From contig NZ_CP017181.1 of the NCBI RefSeq assembly GCF_001729765.1, positions 4,030,001 through 4,094,000 on the forward strand: 64,000 nucleotides of DNA, in the 5' to 3' direction. This document shows positions 49,935 through 58,322 of the stretch, piece by piece (the stretch's first letter is position 1; each line of letters starts with the position of its first letter). The translations under genes were made by a program, and so were the position numbers. The notes beneath the pieces were generated by a model, which saw only the letters and a program-made list of their open reading frames with translations, did not search any database and was not told where the DNA came from. Origin of the DNA: Enterobacter kobei (GTDB lineage Bacteria > Pseudomonadota > Gammaproteobacteria > Enterobacterales > Enterobacteriaceae).

Positions 49935-50128
49935 CCAACGCCATTCATGGCCATATCAATGATTTTCTGGTGCGTACCGGGTTGAGAAGCGGTGTAAGTG
50001 AACTGCAGTTGCCATGTTTTACGGCAGTGAGAGCAGAGATAGCGCTGATGTCCGGCAGTGCTTTTGCCGTTACGCACCACCCCGTCAGTAGCTGAACAGG
50101 AGGGACAGCTGATAGAAACAGAAGCCAC
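49853..50128 (-). CDS. insA: InsA, IS1 regulator (copy 2)
   Basis: This 91-residue zinc-finger and helix-turn-helix protein of IS1 starts with GTG. It differs from copy 1 at Val4 and Asp14 in the N-terminus, and at Phe near 81. Confidence 0.93.
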   Translation of the reverse strand: MASVSISCPSCSATDGVVRNGKSTAGHQRYLCSHCRKTWQLQFTYTASQPGTHQKIIDMAMNGVGCRATARIMGVGLNTIFRHLKNSGRSR

Positions 50129-50183
50129 TGGAGCACCTCAAAAACACCATCATACACTAAATCAGTAAGTTGGCAGCATCACC

Positions 50184-50489
50184 AAAAAATAGTACTCACT
50201 GATAGTCTCTTTTTTTTACACGTATTTTTACATTTATTTATTTCCTGAAAGTCAACTTTTAAATAAGACATTATTATCGCTAATATGACCTTTGTTTCAC
50301 GCGACTGAAAAATCCATTTTTCGCTGTTAATCCGATACTAAAGATCACTTCAGATTATATTTTAATGTTGACTACATTTATTTTTAAGAGCAATTAATCG
50401 CACTCACTCTTTTTTCACAGGTATAATCTCATGGTAATTTTCTGAAAATTAATATTCAGAGTATGAATTCATTGGAAAAGGATATTTTC
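50184..50489. promoter_or_regulatory. AT-rich leader of the fimbrial operon
   Basis: About 306 bases after the IS1 element have no gene. The sequence is markedly AT-rich, with several T-runs, and has a -10-like TATAAT at 50422-50427 but no matching -35. An AAAAGGA ribosome site precedes the pilin ATG. AT-rich leaders of this type are often bound by H-NS. No invertible repeats that would indicate a phase switch were seen. Confidence 0.6.
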
Positions 50490-51050
50490 ATGCATGCAGG
50501 TAAAAAAGCACTGTTAGCCGTTGCGATGGCGACAATTATCTCTGGTTCAGCATTTGCCGCCGATCAGGGCTCCGGGAAAATTAAATTTAAAGGCGTTGTT
50601 ATTGACGCGCCTTGCAGCATTGCACCAGACAGCGTTGATAAAGAGGTGGATCTCGGCGAAGTGACCACCGCCGTCATCAATGCAAACAAGAAGTCCACCC
50701 CCGTAGCGGTAGATATTAACCTGCAGAACTGCGTTCTGTCAGATCCCGACGATGAGACGGCGACGCCAATAACCAAAGTGGAAGTGACGTTCAGCAGCAC
50801 CGCCACCTACGCATCAGATACCAGCCTTCTGAGCAACACCTATGCAAGCGGTGCTGAAAACGTCGGTGTCCGTCTGCTGGACAACGACGAAGCAAACATC
50901 ACCCTTGGCTCGGCAAAAACGGTGGATCTGCTGCCTAATTCAGACACCCAGACGCTGCACTTTAAAGCGCGCATGGAAGTGCCAACAGGTACCACTGCCA
51001 CCGCGGGCCAGGTTGAAGCTAACGCCAACTATGTGCTGATGTATAAATAA
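50490..51050 (+). CDS. Major fimbrial subunit of a chaperone-usher pilus
   Basis: The ATG at 50490 follows an AAAAGGA site. The in-frame ATG at 50463 lacks one. The protein has 186 residues, with a signal peptide ending AFA near residue 23. The mature domain has the pilin pattern with Cys42 and Cys81 and the penultimate tyrosine of the donor-strand C-terminus (LMYK). It is related to E. coli YgiL in the KGVVIDAPCSI segment. A strong terminator follows, so pilin is likely made in excess of the usher. Confidence 0.92.
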   Translation: MHAGKKALLAVAMATIISGSAFAADQGSGKIKFKGVVIDAPCSIAPDSVDKEVDLGEVTTAVINANKKSTPVAVDINLQNCVLSDPDDETATPITKVEVTFSSTATYASDTSLLSNTYASGAENVGVRLLDNDEANITLGSAKTVDLLPNSDTQTLHFKARMEVPTGTTATAGQVEANANYVLMYK

Positions 51051-51072
51051 CGATTAAACATGATCCGTTATA

Positions 51073-51108
51073 CCGACTGGTGATGTTTACCAGTCGGCTT
51101 TTTTATTT
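51073..51108 (+). terminator. Terminator/attenuator after the pilin gene
   Basis: A 9-bp perfect stem (CCGACTGGT / ACCAGTCGG) with a 7-base loop and a T6 tail lies between the pilin and usher genes. Partial read-through would favour pilin over usher and chaperone. Confidence 0.85.
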
Positions 51109-51122
51109 ATTCGAGTAACAGA

Positions 51123-53564
51123 ATGATGAAAAATAAATCACAATCGATAATCATCATTACTGCCATCTTGCTTGCGCACGCCGTCTCTGCCACTGAATTT
51201 AATATTAATGCTATCGATAAAGATTTAAGGTCGGGCATTGATCTTTCTCGCTTTAAAGAAGAGACGTCCGTTACGCCAGGACGTTATTTTGTCACCGTCG
51301 CGATCAACGATATTCCACTGGCAAACGGCTGGGAACTGACCTGGAAAGAGGTTGATAACAAAGCCGAAGTCTGTATTCCCGCAGAACTGGCAGACACCTT
51401 TGGCTTGCAGGACACTATTCGTCAGACCCTAACGCTTAAACAGGGCTGCGTGGATTTTACCCCGCAGGCGGATATTAAATTCCGCTTCGAGCAATCAACC
51501 CAAACGCTGCACGTCACCGTACCTCAGGCCATGATGCAATTTCGTCCGAACGACTGGATGCCCCCCTCCACCTGGGACAACGGCGTGGCCGGCGTGCTGC
51601 TGGACTACAACCTCTTTGCCAGCCATTATCAGCCGCAGGAAGGTAGCAGCACGGATAACGCGAACGCCTACGGTACCGCAGGTGCCAACCTGGGTGCATG
51701 GCGGCTACGTAGCGATTATCAGTACAATCAAACGCATGCCGAGGGAGGGTCAACCCATAACGGCCGCTTCTCACGCGTCTATATGTTCCGTCCTCTGCCG
51801 ACGCTTGGCGCGAAACTGACGCTGGGTGAGACAGACTTTCAGTCCGCTATCTTTGATGCCTTTACCTATACCGGGGCGTCGCTGGTCAGCGATGAGCGCA
51901 TGCTGCCCTGGTCTCTTCGCGGCTATGCACCGCAAATCGCCGGGATTGCGCAAACTAATGCCACCGTCACGGTGAGTCTCGCCGACCGCGTGATTTATCA
52001 AACTAAGGTGCCACCCGGCCCGTTTGTAATTCAGGATTTGAACCAATCCGTCCAGGGCACGCTGGACGTTAAAATTACCGAAGACGATGGCCGCGTGAGC
52101 ACGTTTCAGGTGTCCGCCGCCTCCGTGCCCTTCCTGACGCGCAAGGGCCAGGTTCGCTACAAGCTTGCCGTGGGCAAACCCCGCGAAGATGCATCGCATG
52201 CCCTTGAAGACAGTGCCTTTATGAGCGGCGAGTTCTCGTGGGGCCTGTTCTCCAACACCTCACTGTACGGCGGCACGCTCGCCGATGGCGATAACTATCG
52301 CTCCATCGCAGCGGGCATCGGGCAAAACCTCGCGCTGATCGGGGCCCTCTCCTTCGATGTGACCCAGGCGACCAGCCAGCTCCCGAACAAGCCCTCTCAG
52401 ACGGGTTACAGCTATCGCTTCAACTACAGCAAACGCTTTGATACCACGGGAAGCCAGCTTACCCTGGCCAGCTACCGCTACTCCGACCCGCAATTCCTCA
52501 GCTACGCACGCTTCCTGGACAGCGAAAATAATGACAGCCAGTCGGAAAAACAGACGTTTAGCATCACGGCCAGCCAGTACATTCCCGCGCTGTCACTCAA
52601 TCTCTACCTTAGCCTGCTCCGGCAAACCTGGTGGGACGAAGCGCCATCCAATACGGGCAGCCTGACCGCGGGGTATAACTTCGATCTGGGCCGCTGGAAA
52701 AACCTTGGCGTTTCGGCATCGTTCAGCAAAACCCACTATGAAGATCGCGAGGACGACAATCAGTTCTACCTGTCTCTCAGCGTGCCGCTGGATCCTGACC
52801 ATCGCCTCAGCTATGACCTGCGCAACAGCGACAACCTGAGCCAGACCCTCTCGTGGTACGACACCTCTGATAAGAACAACACCTGGGGCGTTTCTGCCGG
52901 TACCGAAAGTCAGCAGACCGATGCAGGCGCGCAGTTCAGCGGAAACTACCAGCACTACTCCCCGCTCGGCGATCTCAACGTTTCCGGAAGTTATAAGGCG
53001 AATGACTACAGCTCCCTCAGCGCCAGCTGGAATGGGTCCTTCACCGGTACGGCAAAAGGCATGGCCCTGCACCGCCGCAGCTACGGCAACGAACCGCGTG
53101 TCATGGTGAGCACGGACGGCATCAGCAATATTCCGCTAAACATGTCGCGTGACCAGACCAACGCCTTCGGGATCGGGGTGCTTCCTTCGTTCTCCAGCTA
53201 CTCACCGTCGAGCGTGCAGGTCAACCTGAACGATCTCCCCGAAGGCGTAGACGTGGATAACCGCGTCATGACTTCGACCTGGACAGAAGGGGCCATCGGC
53301 TACCGCCAGATCGCCACCCGGGCGGGAAATGATGTTCTGGGCATCCTGCGAACCGCATCAGGCATGCCGCCGCTGGGCGCGCGCGTCCAGATGGCGGATA
53401 GCGGTAAAGACGTGGGTATCGTTGCCGACGAGGGCCATGTCTGGCTGGGCGCCGTACAGCCCGAGCAGCAATTCCTGGTAACCTGGGGCGACGCCAGCCA
53501 GTGTCGCTTCACGCTACCTTCACACCTCACTAACCTTTCGCAGCTTATGCTGCCGTGTCAGTAA
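51123..53564 (+). CDS. Fimbrial outer-membrane usher
   Basis: This usher of 813 residues has a signal peptide (about 1-23, ending VSATE), an N-terminal chaperone-binding domain (about 25-130), and a 24-strand pore interrupted by the plug (about 220-330). Two C-terminal domains end in a disulfide pair (Cys near 800 and 812). It is related to E. coli YqiG/FimD-type ushers. It exports and assembles the pilins and lies between the pilin and chaperone genes. Confidence 0.93.
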   Translation: MMKNKSQSIIIITAILLAHAVSATEFNINAIDKDLRSGIDLSRFKEETSVTPGRYFVTVAINDIPLANGWELTWKEVDNKAEVCIPAELADTFGLQDTIRQTLTLKQGCVDFTPQADIKFRFEQSTQTLHVTVPQAMMQFRPNDWMPPSTWDNGVAGVLLDYNLFASHYQPQEGSSTDNANAYGTAGANLGAWRLRSDYQYNQTHAEGGSTHNGRFSRVYMFRPLPTLGAKLTLGETDFQSAIFDAFTYTGASLVSDERMLPWSLRGYAPQIAGIAQTNATVTVSLADRVIYQTKVPPGPFVIQDLNQSVQGTLDVKITEDDGRVSTFQVSAASVPFLTRKGQVRYKLAVGKPREDASHALEDSAFMSGEFSWGLFSNTSLYGGTLADGDNYRSIAAGIGQNLALIGALSFDVTQATSQLPNKPSQTGYSYRFNYSKRFDTTGSQLTLASYRYSDPQFLSYARFLDSENNDSQSEKQTFSITASQYIPALSLNLYLSLLRQTWWDEAPSNTGSLTAGYNFDLGRWKNLGVSASFSKTHYEDREDDNQFYLSLSVPLDPDHRLSYDLRNSDNLSQTLSWYDTSDKNNTWGVSAGTESQQTDAGAQFSGNYQHYSPLGDLNVSGSYKANDYSSLSASWNGSFTGTAKGMALHRRSYGNEPRVMVSTDGISNIPLNMSRDQTNAFGIGVLPSFSSYSPSSVQVNLNDLPEGVDVDNRVMTSTWTEGAIGYRQIATRAGNDVLGILRTASGMPPLGARVQMADSGKDVGIVADEGHVWLGAVQPEQQFLVTWGDASQCRFTLPSHLTNLSQLMLPCQ

Positions 53565-53567
53565 ATT

Positions 53568-54332
53568 ATGATGAAACTCACTCCACTGAAAAGCCTGTGC
53601 CTGATGTTGATCGGTACAGCATTCGCCACCCAGGCGGCCATTAATCTGGATCGTACCCGCATCGTCTTTCCCGAAACCGACAAGGCCAGCAGCCTGAAGG
53701 TCGATAACCAGAGCAAAACACTCCCCTATCTTGCGCTCTCCTGGATTGAAGACGAAAACGGTCGTAAGGAAGACAGCCACTTTATGGTGCTTCCTCCGAT
53801 CCAGCGCATTGAACCCGGATCGTCATCCCAGGTCAGGATCGTGAAGCAGGCGGCCACCAGCGCGCTGCCGAAAGATCGGGAATCGCTCTTCTACTTCAAC
53901 CTGCGCGAAGTGCCACCAAAAAGCGCCAGCCTCGACGATGATCGCAGCGTCATGCAGGTCGCCATGCAGAGCCGTATCAAGCTGTTCTGGCGCCCGAAGG
54001 CTATCGTGAAAAAAGCAGGCGATCGTTCTGAAATGCGCATGGAGGTGACGGCAACGGCAAAAGGGCTGACAATTCATAACCCTACACCTTATTACCTCAC
54101 CCTCGCCTGGCTAAGCAAAAATGGTAAAACCATGCTGCCCGGCTTTGACAGCCTGATGCTGGCACCCTTTGCCAGCGCCTCTGTCACCACCGGTGGCTAT
54201 CACGGCAGCTATTACAGCATTGGTTATATCGACGATTACGGCGCACTGCGAAAGCTTGACGCGACCTGTCAGGGGACGTCGACCTGCCAACTTAAGGATG
54301 CGAAGGCCACAAGCGATGCGAAAGCTCACTAA
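53568..54332 (+). CDS. Periplasmic fimbrial chaperone (PapD/FimC type)
   Basis: This 254-residue protein has a signal peptide (about 1-22, ATQAA), then two Ig-like domains. Domain 1 has the RTRIVFPE start (conserved Arg in the subunit-binding pocket) and the [12 protein letters not shown] strand that holds the second pocket residue. It starts 3 bases after the usher stop. It resembles E. coli YqiH. It delivers pilins to the usher. Confidence 0.93.
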   Translation: MMKLTPLKSLCLMLIGTAFATQAAINLDRTRIVFPETDKASSLKVDNQSKTLPYLALSWIEDENGRKEDSHFMVLPPIQRIEPGSSSQVRIVKQAATSALPKDRESLFYFNLREVPPKSASLDDDRSVMQVAMQSRIKLFWRPKAIVKKAGDRSEMRMEVTATAKGLTIHNPTPYYLTLAWLSKNGKTMLPGFDSLMLAPFASASVTTGGYHGSYYSIGYIDDYGALRKLDATCQGTSTCQLKDAKATSDAKAH

Positions 54333-55377
54333 TGTTTTGATCGCGATGCTGCTGGCGCTGCTGCCCTTAAAAGCCGCGCTGGCGCTCGATTGCTATCTGG
54401 GCGCTCAGGGCGGCCCGGTGGAAGAGACAAAAACGATCAGTCCGTTTGCTATCCCCAGCAATGCACAGGTGGGGCAAAAGATCTGGGAATCTGACGACAT
54501 TAAAATCCCGGTCACCTGTAACCACGATGTGGCCGGCAGCTTCGAAAAAGAGGACGTCTATGCCTGGGTCAACCCCTATCCAGCCGCTTCCGACCCTTAC
54601 TACGAGCTGGGGGTCACCTATGAAGGCATGGATTATGACGCGACGGGGCAACCAAACGGCGTAGATACCCGCCAGTGCCTTGATAATAACAACATCACCA
54701 TGTACACCCCGGAACAAATTAAGCAAATGGGGTGGGAGAACCGGCTATGCTCAGGCAATGCCAATGATATTCACACCACGCGCACGTTCATTGCCCGACT
54801 GCGCCTTTACGTTCGTATAAAGGCCGTTCCGCCGCACGGCTACAAAAGTTCGCTGGGGGACTACGTCGTGGTGCAGTTTGACGGAAAAGGCGGGGTTAAC
54901 CAGATGGCCGATGCAAAAAACCTCAAGTACCACATTAACGGGTTACAAAACATTACCGTCCTCGACTGCGGCGCAACCTTCAGTATTTATCCTGAGAACC
55001 AGGAGATTGATTTCGGTACCTTCAGTGCTCGCGACATCGTGAATCAGCAAACGCGCAACCGCACCTTTACGGTTAAAACCACGAAAGTGCAGGACGCCCA
55101 GTGTTCAGATGGCTTTAAAATGGACTCATCGTTTTACACGACGGAGTCGCTCTCCGAAAACGACACTGCCCTGTTGATTGGAAATGGCTTAAAGCTACGT
55201 ATCCTCAATGGAACCCAGCCTTATACCTTCAACCACTACGAAGAGTATGCGGATTTCACCGGGAGTACGTTGAACTATGAACAAACCTATACCGCGGAGC
55301 TCTCCCCAGACGCGGGAAAAGCCATTCAGTCAGGTCCGTTCGAAACGGTGGTGCTGTTTAAAATTAACTACCACTAG
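54316..55377 (+). CDS. Fimbrial tip/adhesin-like protein
   Basis: The ATG at 54316 overlaps the chaperone end by 17 bases and gives 353 residues. A longer reading to 54169 lies within the chaperone gene and is rejected. A signal peptide (about 1-23) is followed by a two-domain layout. The N-terminal, probably binding, domain (about 25-200) has several Cys, and a pilin-like C-terminal domain (about 215-353) begins near LDCGATF. It resembles E. coli YqiI. The receptor it binds is unknown. Confidence 0.9.
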   Translation: MRKLTNVLIAMLLALLPLKAALALDCYLGAQGGPVEETKTISPFAIPSNAQVGQKIWESDDIKIPVTCNHDVAGSFEKEDVYAWVNPYPAASDPYYELGVTYEGMDYDATGQPNGVDTRQCLDNNNITMYTPEQIKQMGWENRLCSGNANDIHTTRTFIARLRLYVRIKAVPPHGYKSSLGDYVVVQFDGKGGVNQMADAKNLKYHINGLQNITVLDCGATFSIYPENQEIDFGTFSARDIVNQQTRNRTFTVKTTKVQDAQCSDGFKMDSSFYTTESLSENDTALLIGNGLKLRILNGTQPYTFNHYEEYADFTGSTLNYEQTYTAELSPDAGKAIQSGPFETVVLFKINYH

Positions 55378-55384
55378 CCACAAA

Positions 55385-55410
55385 AAAGCCGGGTTTCCCC
55401 GGCTTTTTCA
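55385..55410. terminator. Bidirectional terminator between the fimbrial operon and ribB
   Basis: The stem AAAGCCGGG / CCCGGCTTT is flanked by A-rich and T-rich runs, serving both convergent transcripts. Confidence 0.85.
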
Positions 55411-55421
55411 CATCAGCGGTT

Positions 55422-56075
55422 TCAGCTGGCTTTGCGCTCGTGCGCCTGGCGGTACTCCACCAGATCTTCAATCGTGACTACCGGCATGTTGTGCAGACGC
55501 GCAAAGGTAATGCACTCCGGCGCGCGCGCCATGGTGCCATCATCGTTAGTCAATTCACACAGCACGCCAGCAGGTTTAAAGCCTGCCAGGGTCACCAGAT
55601 CGATAGTCGCTTCGGTATGACCACCACGGGTCAGCACGCCGCCCGGCTGCGCACGCAGCGGGAAGACGTGGCCAGGACGGTGCAGATCGGAGGGTTTCGC
55701 CCCATCCGCAATGGCTGCACGCACGGTGGTCAAACGGTCAGCCGCCGACACACCGGTGGTTACGCCATGTGCAGCTTCAATGGTCACGGTAAAACCGGTC
55801 CCGAAGGCGCTGGTGTTATTTTCAACCATCATTGGCAGATCAAGCTGCTGGCGGCGTTCTTCGTTGATACACAGGCATACGATGCCGCTACCGTGACGGA
55901 TGGTCAGCGCCATCTGCTCAACGGTCATGTTTTCGGCAGCGAAAATCATGTCGCCTTCGTTTTCACGGTTTTCATCGTCAAGCACCATCACACCGCGGCC
56001 TTCGCGCAGTGCATCCAGTGCATGTTCAACACGTTGAATTGAAGTGCCAAAAGAGGAAAGTAGCGTCTGATTCAT
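55422..56075 (-). CDS. ribB: RibB, 3,4-dihydroxy-2-butanone 4-phosphate synthase
   Basis: This 217-residue riboflavin-pathway enzyme converts ribulose 5-phosphate to the four-carbon unit of the riboflavin ring plus formate. The motif [10 protein letters not shown] near 37-46 binds metal and substrate, and the RPGHVFPL and RGGHTEA segments are present. It is preceded by an FMN riboswitch at 56183-56330 and is therefore repressed by FMN. Confidence 0.96.
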   Translation of the reverse strand: MNQTLLSSFGTSIQRVEHALDALREGRGVMVLDDENRENEGDMIFAAENMTVEQMALTIRHGSGIVCLCINEERRQQLDLPMMVENNTSAFGTGFTVTIEAAHGVTTGVSAADRLTTVRAAIADGAKPSDLHRPGHVFPLRAQPGGVLTRGGHTEATIDLVTLAGFKPAGVLCELTNDDGTMARAPECITFARLHNMPVVTIEDLVEYRQAHERKAS

Positions 56076-56182
56076 GGTAAAAAAACCTCATTAACATTAT
56101 GGTTACCAGAATCAGGGCAGTCTTAGGAGCGCCGAACAAGCGGCAAAAAGATAACGTGAGCGGGCCCATGCCCGACTGGATC

Positions 56183-56330
56183 GTTACTCTCTCCCATCCG
56201 GACTCTAACCGTCGGCCCCGGAATTACACCGGATCTGCTGACCTTTGAGTAGTCACCCAAAGCGCTCGCGGGCTTTCAGCGTGAAGCTGATTTACCGCCG
56301 GTGGGGAATTTCGCCCCGCCCTGAGAATAA
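56183..56330 (-). ncRNA. FMN riboswitch (RFN element) of ribB
   Basis: On the minus strand the region contains the conserved RFN parts in order: CTCAGGGCGGGG near its start, CCCCACCGGCGGTAA, the GCCCGCGAGCGC arm, GGTCAGCAGATCCGGTG and GGGGCCGACGGTTAGAGTCC, then a GATGGGAGAGAG end. It lies about 108 bases before the ribB ATG. It binds FMN and controls ribB expression; in E. coli this leader is also known as the SroG RNA. Confidence 0.95.
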
Positions 56331-56451
56331 GCGAGATAACTATAACGCTATTGATTATGCTGGGCAATGCATAAGCATCAAACAATTTTGTTTACCCCGG
56401 GCATGACGCGCTACAATGGACACTGACACCTTTCCATCAAGGGAAACGACA

Positions 56452-56748
56452 ATGATTGACCCAAAGAAAATTGAGCAAATTGCGCGTCAGGTTCATGAAT
56501 CCATGCCAAAAGGCATTCGTGAATTTGGTGATGACGTTGAGAAGAAAATCCGCCAGACGCTGCAGGCGCAGTTGGTTCGCCTTGATTTAGTTAGCCGCGA
56601 AGAGTTCGACGTGCAGACGCAGGTTCTGCTGCGCACCCGCGAGAAGCTGGCGCTGCTGGAACAGCGTCTGAGCGAGCTGGAAAACCGTCATGCACCGGAA
56701 GAAGTGAAGCCGGCACCGGCGATTCCACCGGTGGATGATCAGGCATAA
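56452..56748 (+). CDS. ubiK: UbiK (YqiC), ubiquinone biosynthesis accessory factor
   Basis: The ATG at 56452 gives 98 residues; the frame from 56416 adds a weak extension. The protein is a small, mostly helical UbiK/YqiC-family factor with an amphipathic N-terminus and a coiled-coil C-terminal half (about 50-80, [15 protein letters not shown]), ending in a Pro-rich tail. It works with UbiJ in aerobic ubiquinone synthesis. A REP unit and a strong terminator follow. Confidence 0.93.
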   Translation: MIDPKKIEQIARQVHESMPKGIREFGDDVEKKIRQTLQAQLVRLDLVSREEFDVQTQVLLRTREKLALLEQRLSELENRHAPEEVKPAPAIPPVDDQA

Positions 56749-56762
56749 GTGCGGCCTGTTGT

Positions 56763-56792
56763 GCCCGGTGGCGCTTCGCTTACCGGGCCTAC
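56763..56792. repeat. REP unit after ubiK
   Basis: The hairpin GCCCGGTGGCGC...GCTTACCGGGCCTAC lies 15 bases after the ubiK stop. Confidence 0.7.
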
Positions 56793-56823
56793 ATGATCCC
56801 GGCGCAGCCGCCACGCGACATGA

Positions 56824-56852
56824 AAAAAACGGGCCAACTGGCCCGTTTTTTT
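56824..56852. terminator. Bidirectional terminator between ubiK and hldE
   Basis: The stem AAACGGGCC / GGCCCGTTT is flanked by A-run and T8. It is a strong intrinsic terminator for both convergent genes. Confidence 0.9.
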
Positions 56853-58282
56853 TACTGACTGTCTTTCTGGATCTTCCTGATGATGTTGGTGGTTGAACAT
56901 CCGTCCTCAAAGTTGAGCACCATCACTTCACCACCGTTGGCCCAGACCTCTTCGCTACCCGCGATTTGCTCCGGCTTGTAATCACCGCCTTTGACCAGCA
57001 GGTCCGGCAGAATGCCAGCAATCAGGCGCTGCGGGGTATCTTCTTCAAACGACACCACCCAGTCCACCGCTTCCAGCGCGCCGAGCACAATCATGCGCTG
57101 CTCCAGCGGGTTCACCGGACGTGTTTCGCCTTTCAGACGTTTGGTCGACGCATCGCTGTTGACCGCCACAATCAGACGATCGCCCAGCTTGCGCGCATTC
57201 GCCAGATAAGAGACGTGACCCGCATGCAGAATGTCGAACACGCCGTTGGTCATCACCACTTTCTCGCCGCGTTTACGCGCAGCGGCAACAGCCACTTTCA
57301 GCTCATCTTCGGTCATGACGCCAAAACCGGTGTCGGCACGCCCGCGCACCGCGTTTTCCAGCTCGATAGGGGAAACGGTTGAGGTCCCGAGTTTGCCGAC
57401 GACCACACCCGCCGCAGCGTTCGCGAAGTAGCAGGCCTCTTCCAGGGAGTTACCCGCTGCCAGCGTCGCCGCCAGCACGCCGATCACCGTATCACCGGCT
57501 CCGGTCACGTCGTACACTTCCTGCGCCTGGGTTGGCATATGCAGCGGCGCTTTGCCCGGCTGCAGCAACGTCATCCCCTGCTCGGAGCGGGTCACCAGCA
57601 GCGCAGAAAGCTCGAAGTCAGCAATGATCTTCATGCCGCGTTCAACCAGTTCTTCTTCGGTTTTGCACTTGCCCGCCACCGCTTCGAACTCAGAGAGGTT
57701 TGGCGTCAGCAGCGTCGCGCCGCGATAGCGCTCAAAATCGGTGCCTTTCGGATCAATCAGCACCGGCACGTTAGCGTTACGCGCCAGCTGAATCATCGTC
57801 TGCACGCTCGCCAGCGCACCTTTAGCGTAGTCGGACAGCACCAGCGCACCGATATTACCCAGCGCCTGGTTAATGCGCTCGTGCAGCGGCTCAGGATCAA
57901 CGCCTTCAAACCCTTCTTCAAAGTCGAGGCGGATCAGCTGCTGGTTGCGCGACAGCACGCGCAGCTTGGTAATCGTTGGGTGGGTCGGAACAGAAACGAA
58001 GTCGCACTTCACGTTCACGTCCGCCAGCGACTTGCTCAGCGCACGCGCCGCATCGTCGATGCCGGTCAGGCCAACCAGACGCGACTGCGCGCCCAGGGAG
58101 GCAATGTTCATCGCCACGTTTGCCGCGCCGCCGGGACGCTCTTCAATGGTGTCGACCTTAACCACCGGTACCGGCGCTTCCGGAGAGATACGGCTGGTTG
58201 GCCCATACCAGTAGCGATCCAGCATCACATCCCCGACAACCATTACTCCAGCACGTTCAAACTCTGGCAGTGTTACTTTCAT
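56852..58282 (-). CDS. hldE: HldE, D-beta-D-heptose 7-phosphate kinase / 1-phosphate adenylyltransferase
   Basis: This 476-residue bifunctional enzyme has an N-terminal ribokinase-type kinase domain (about 1-318) with the catalytic GAGDTVIG turn near 262-269. The C-terminal nucleotidyltransferase domain (about 345-476) has HAGHVSYL near 352-359. It makes ADP-heptose for the lipopolysaccharide inner core. The gene lies 40 bases downstream of glnE on the minus strand. Confidence 0.97.
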   Translation of the reverse strand: MKVTLPEFERAGVMVVGDVMLDRYWYGPTSRISPEAPVPVVKVDTIEERPGGAANVAMNIASLGAQSRLVGLTGIDDAARALSKSLADVNVKCDFVSVPTHPTITKLRVLSRNQQLIRLDFEEGFEGVDPEPLHERINQALGNIGALVLSDYAKGALASVQTMIQLARNANVPVLIDPKGTDFERYRGATLLTPNLSEFEAVAGKCKTEEELVERGMKIIADFELSALLVTRSEQGMTLLQPGKAPLHMPTQAQEVYDVTGAGDTVIGVLAATLAAGNSLEEACYFANAAAGVVVGKLGTSTVSPIELENAVRGRADTGFGVMTEDELKVAVAAARKRGEKVVMTNGVFDILHAGHVSYLANARKLGDRLIVAVNSDASTKRLKGETRPVNPLEQRMIVLGALEAVDWVVSFEEDTPQRLIAGILPDLLVKGGDYKPEQIAGSEEVWANGGEVMVLNFEDGCSTTNIIRKIQKDSQ

Positions 58283-58322
58283 TCCTGACTCCAGAAAGAT
58301 TCACAATTTGCGCGCGATAATA

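Larger units (their letters stand above)
49416..50183 (-). mobile_element. IS1 element, copy 2, upstream of ygiD
   Basis: This element is 768 bases, in the same orientation as copy 1. Its ends are GGTAATGACTCCAAC and, read inward from the other side, GGTGATGCTGCCAAC. An 8-bp perfect duplication, AAAAAATA, flanks it at 49408-49415 and 50184-50191. The coding sequence differs from copy 1 at scattered bases, so it is a distinct IS1 isoform that inserted separately. Confidence 0.95.

Noticed and set aside
42627..50183. The two IS1 copies as ends of a composite transposon carrying tolC and ygiBCD
   Set aside because: Each copy has its own, different target duplication (GGTAGATTG and AAAAAATA) directly at its two ends. 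They also differ in sequence and flank conserved core genes in normal order, so they inserted separately.
50184..50489. A phase-variation switch in the fimbrial leader
   Set aside because: No inverted repeats flanking an invertible segment and no recombinase gene were seen nearby.
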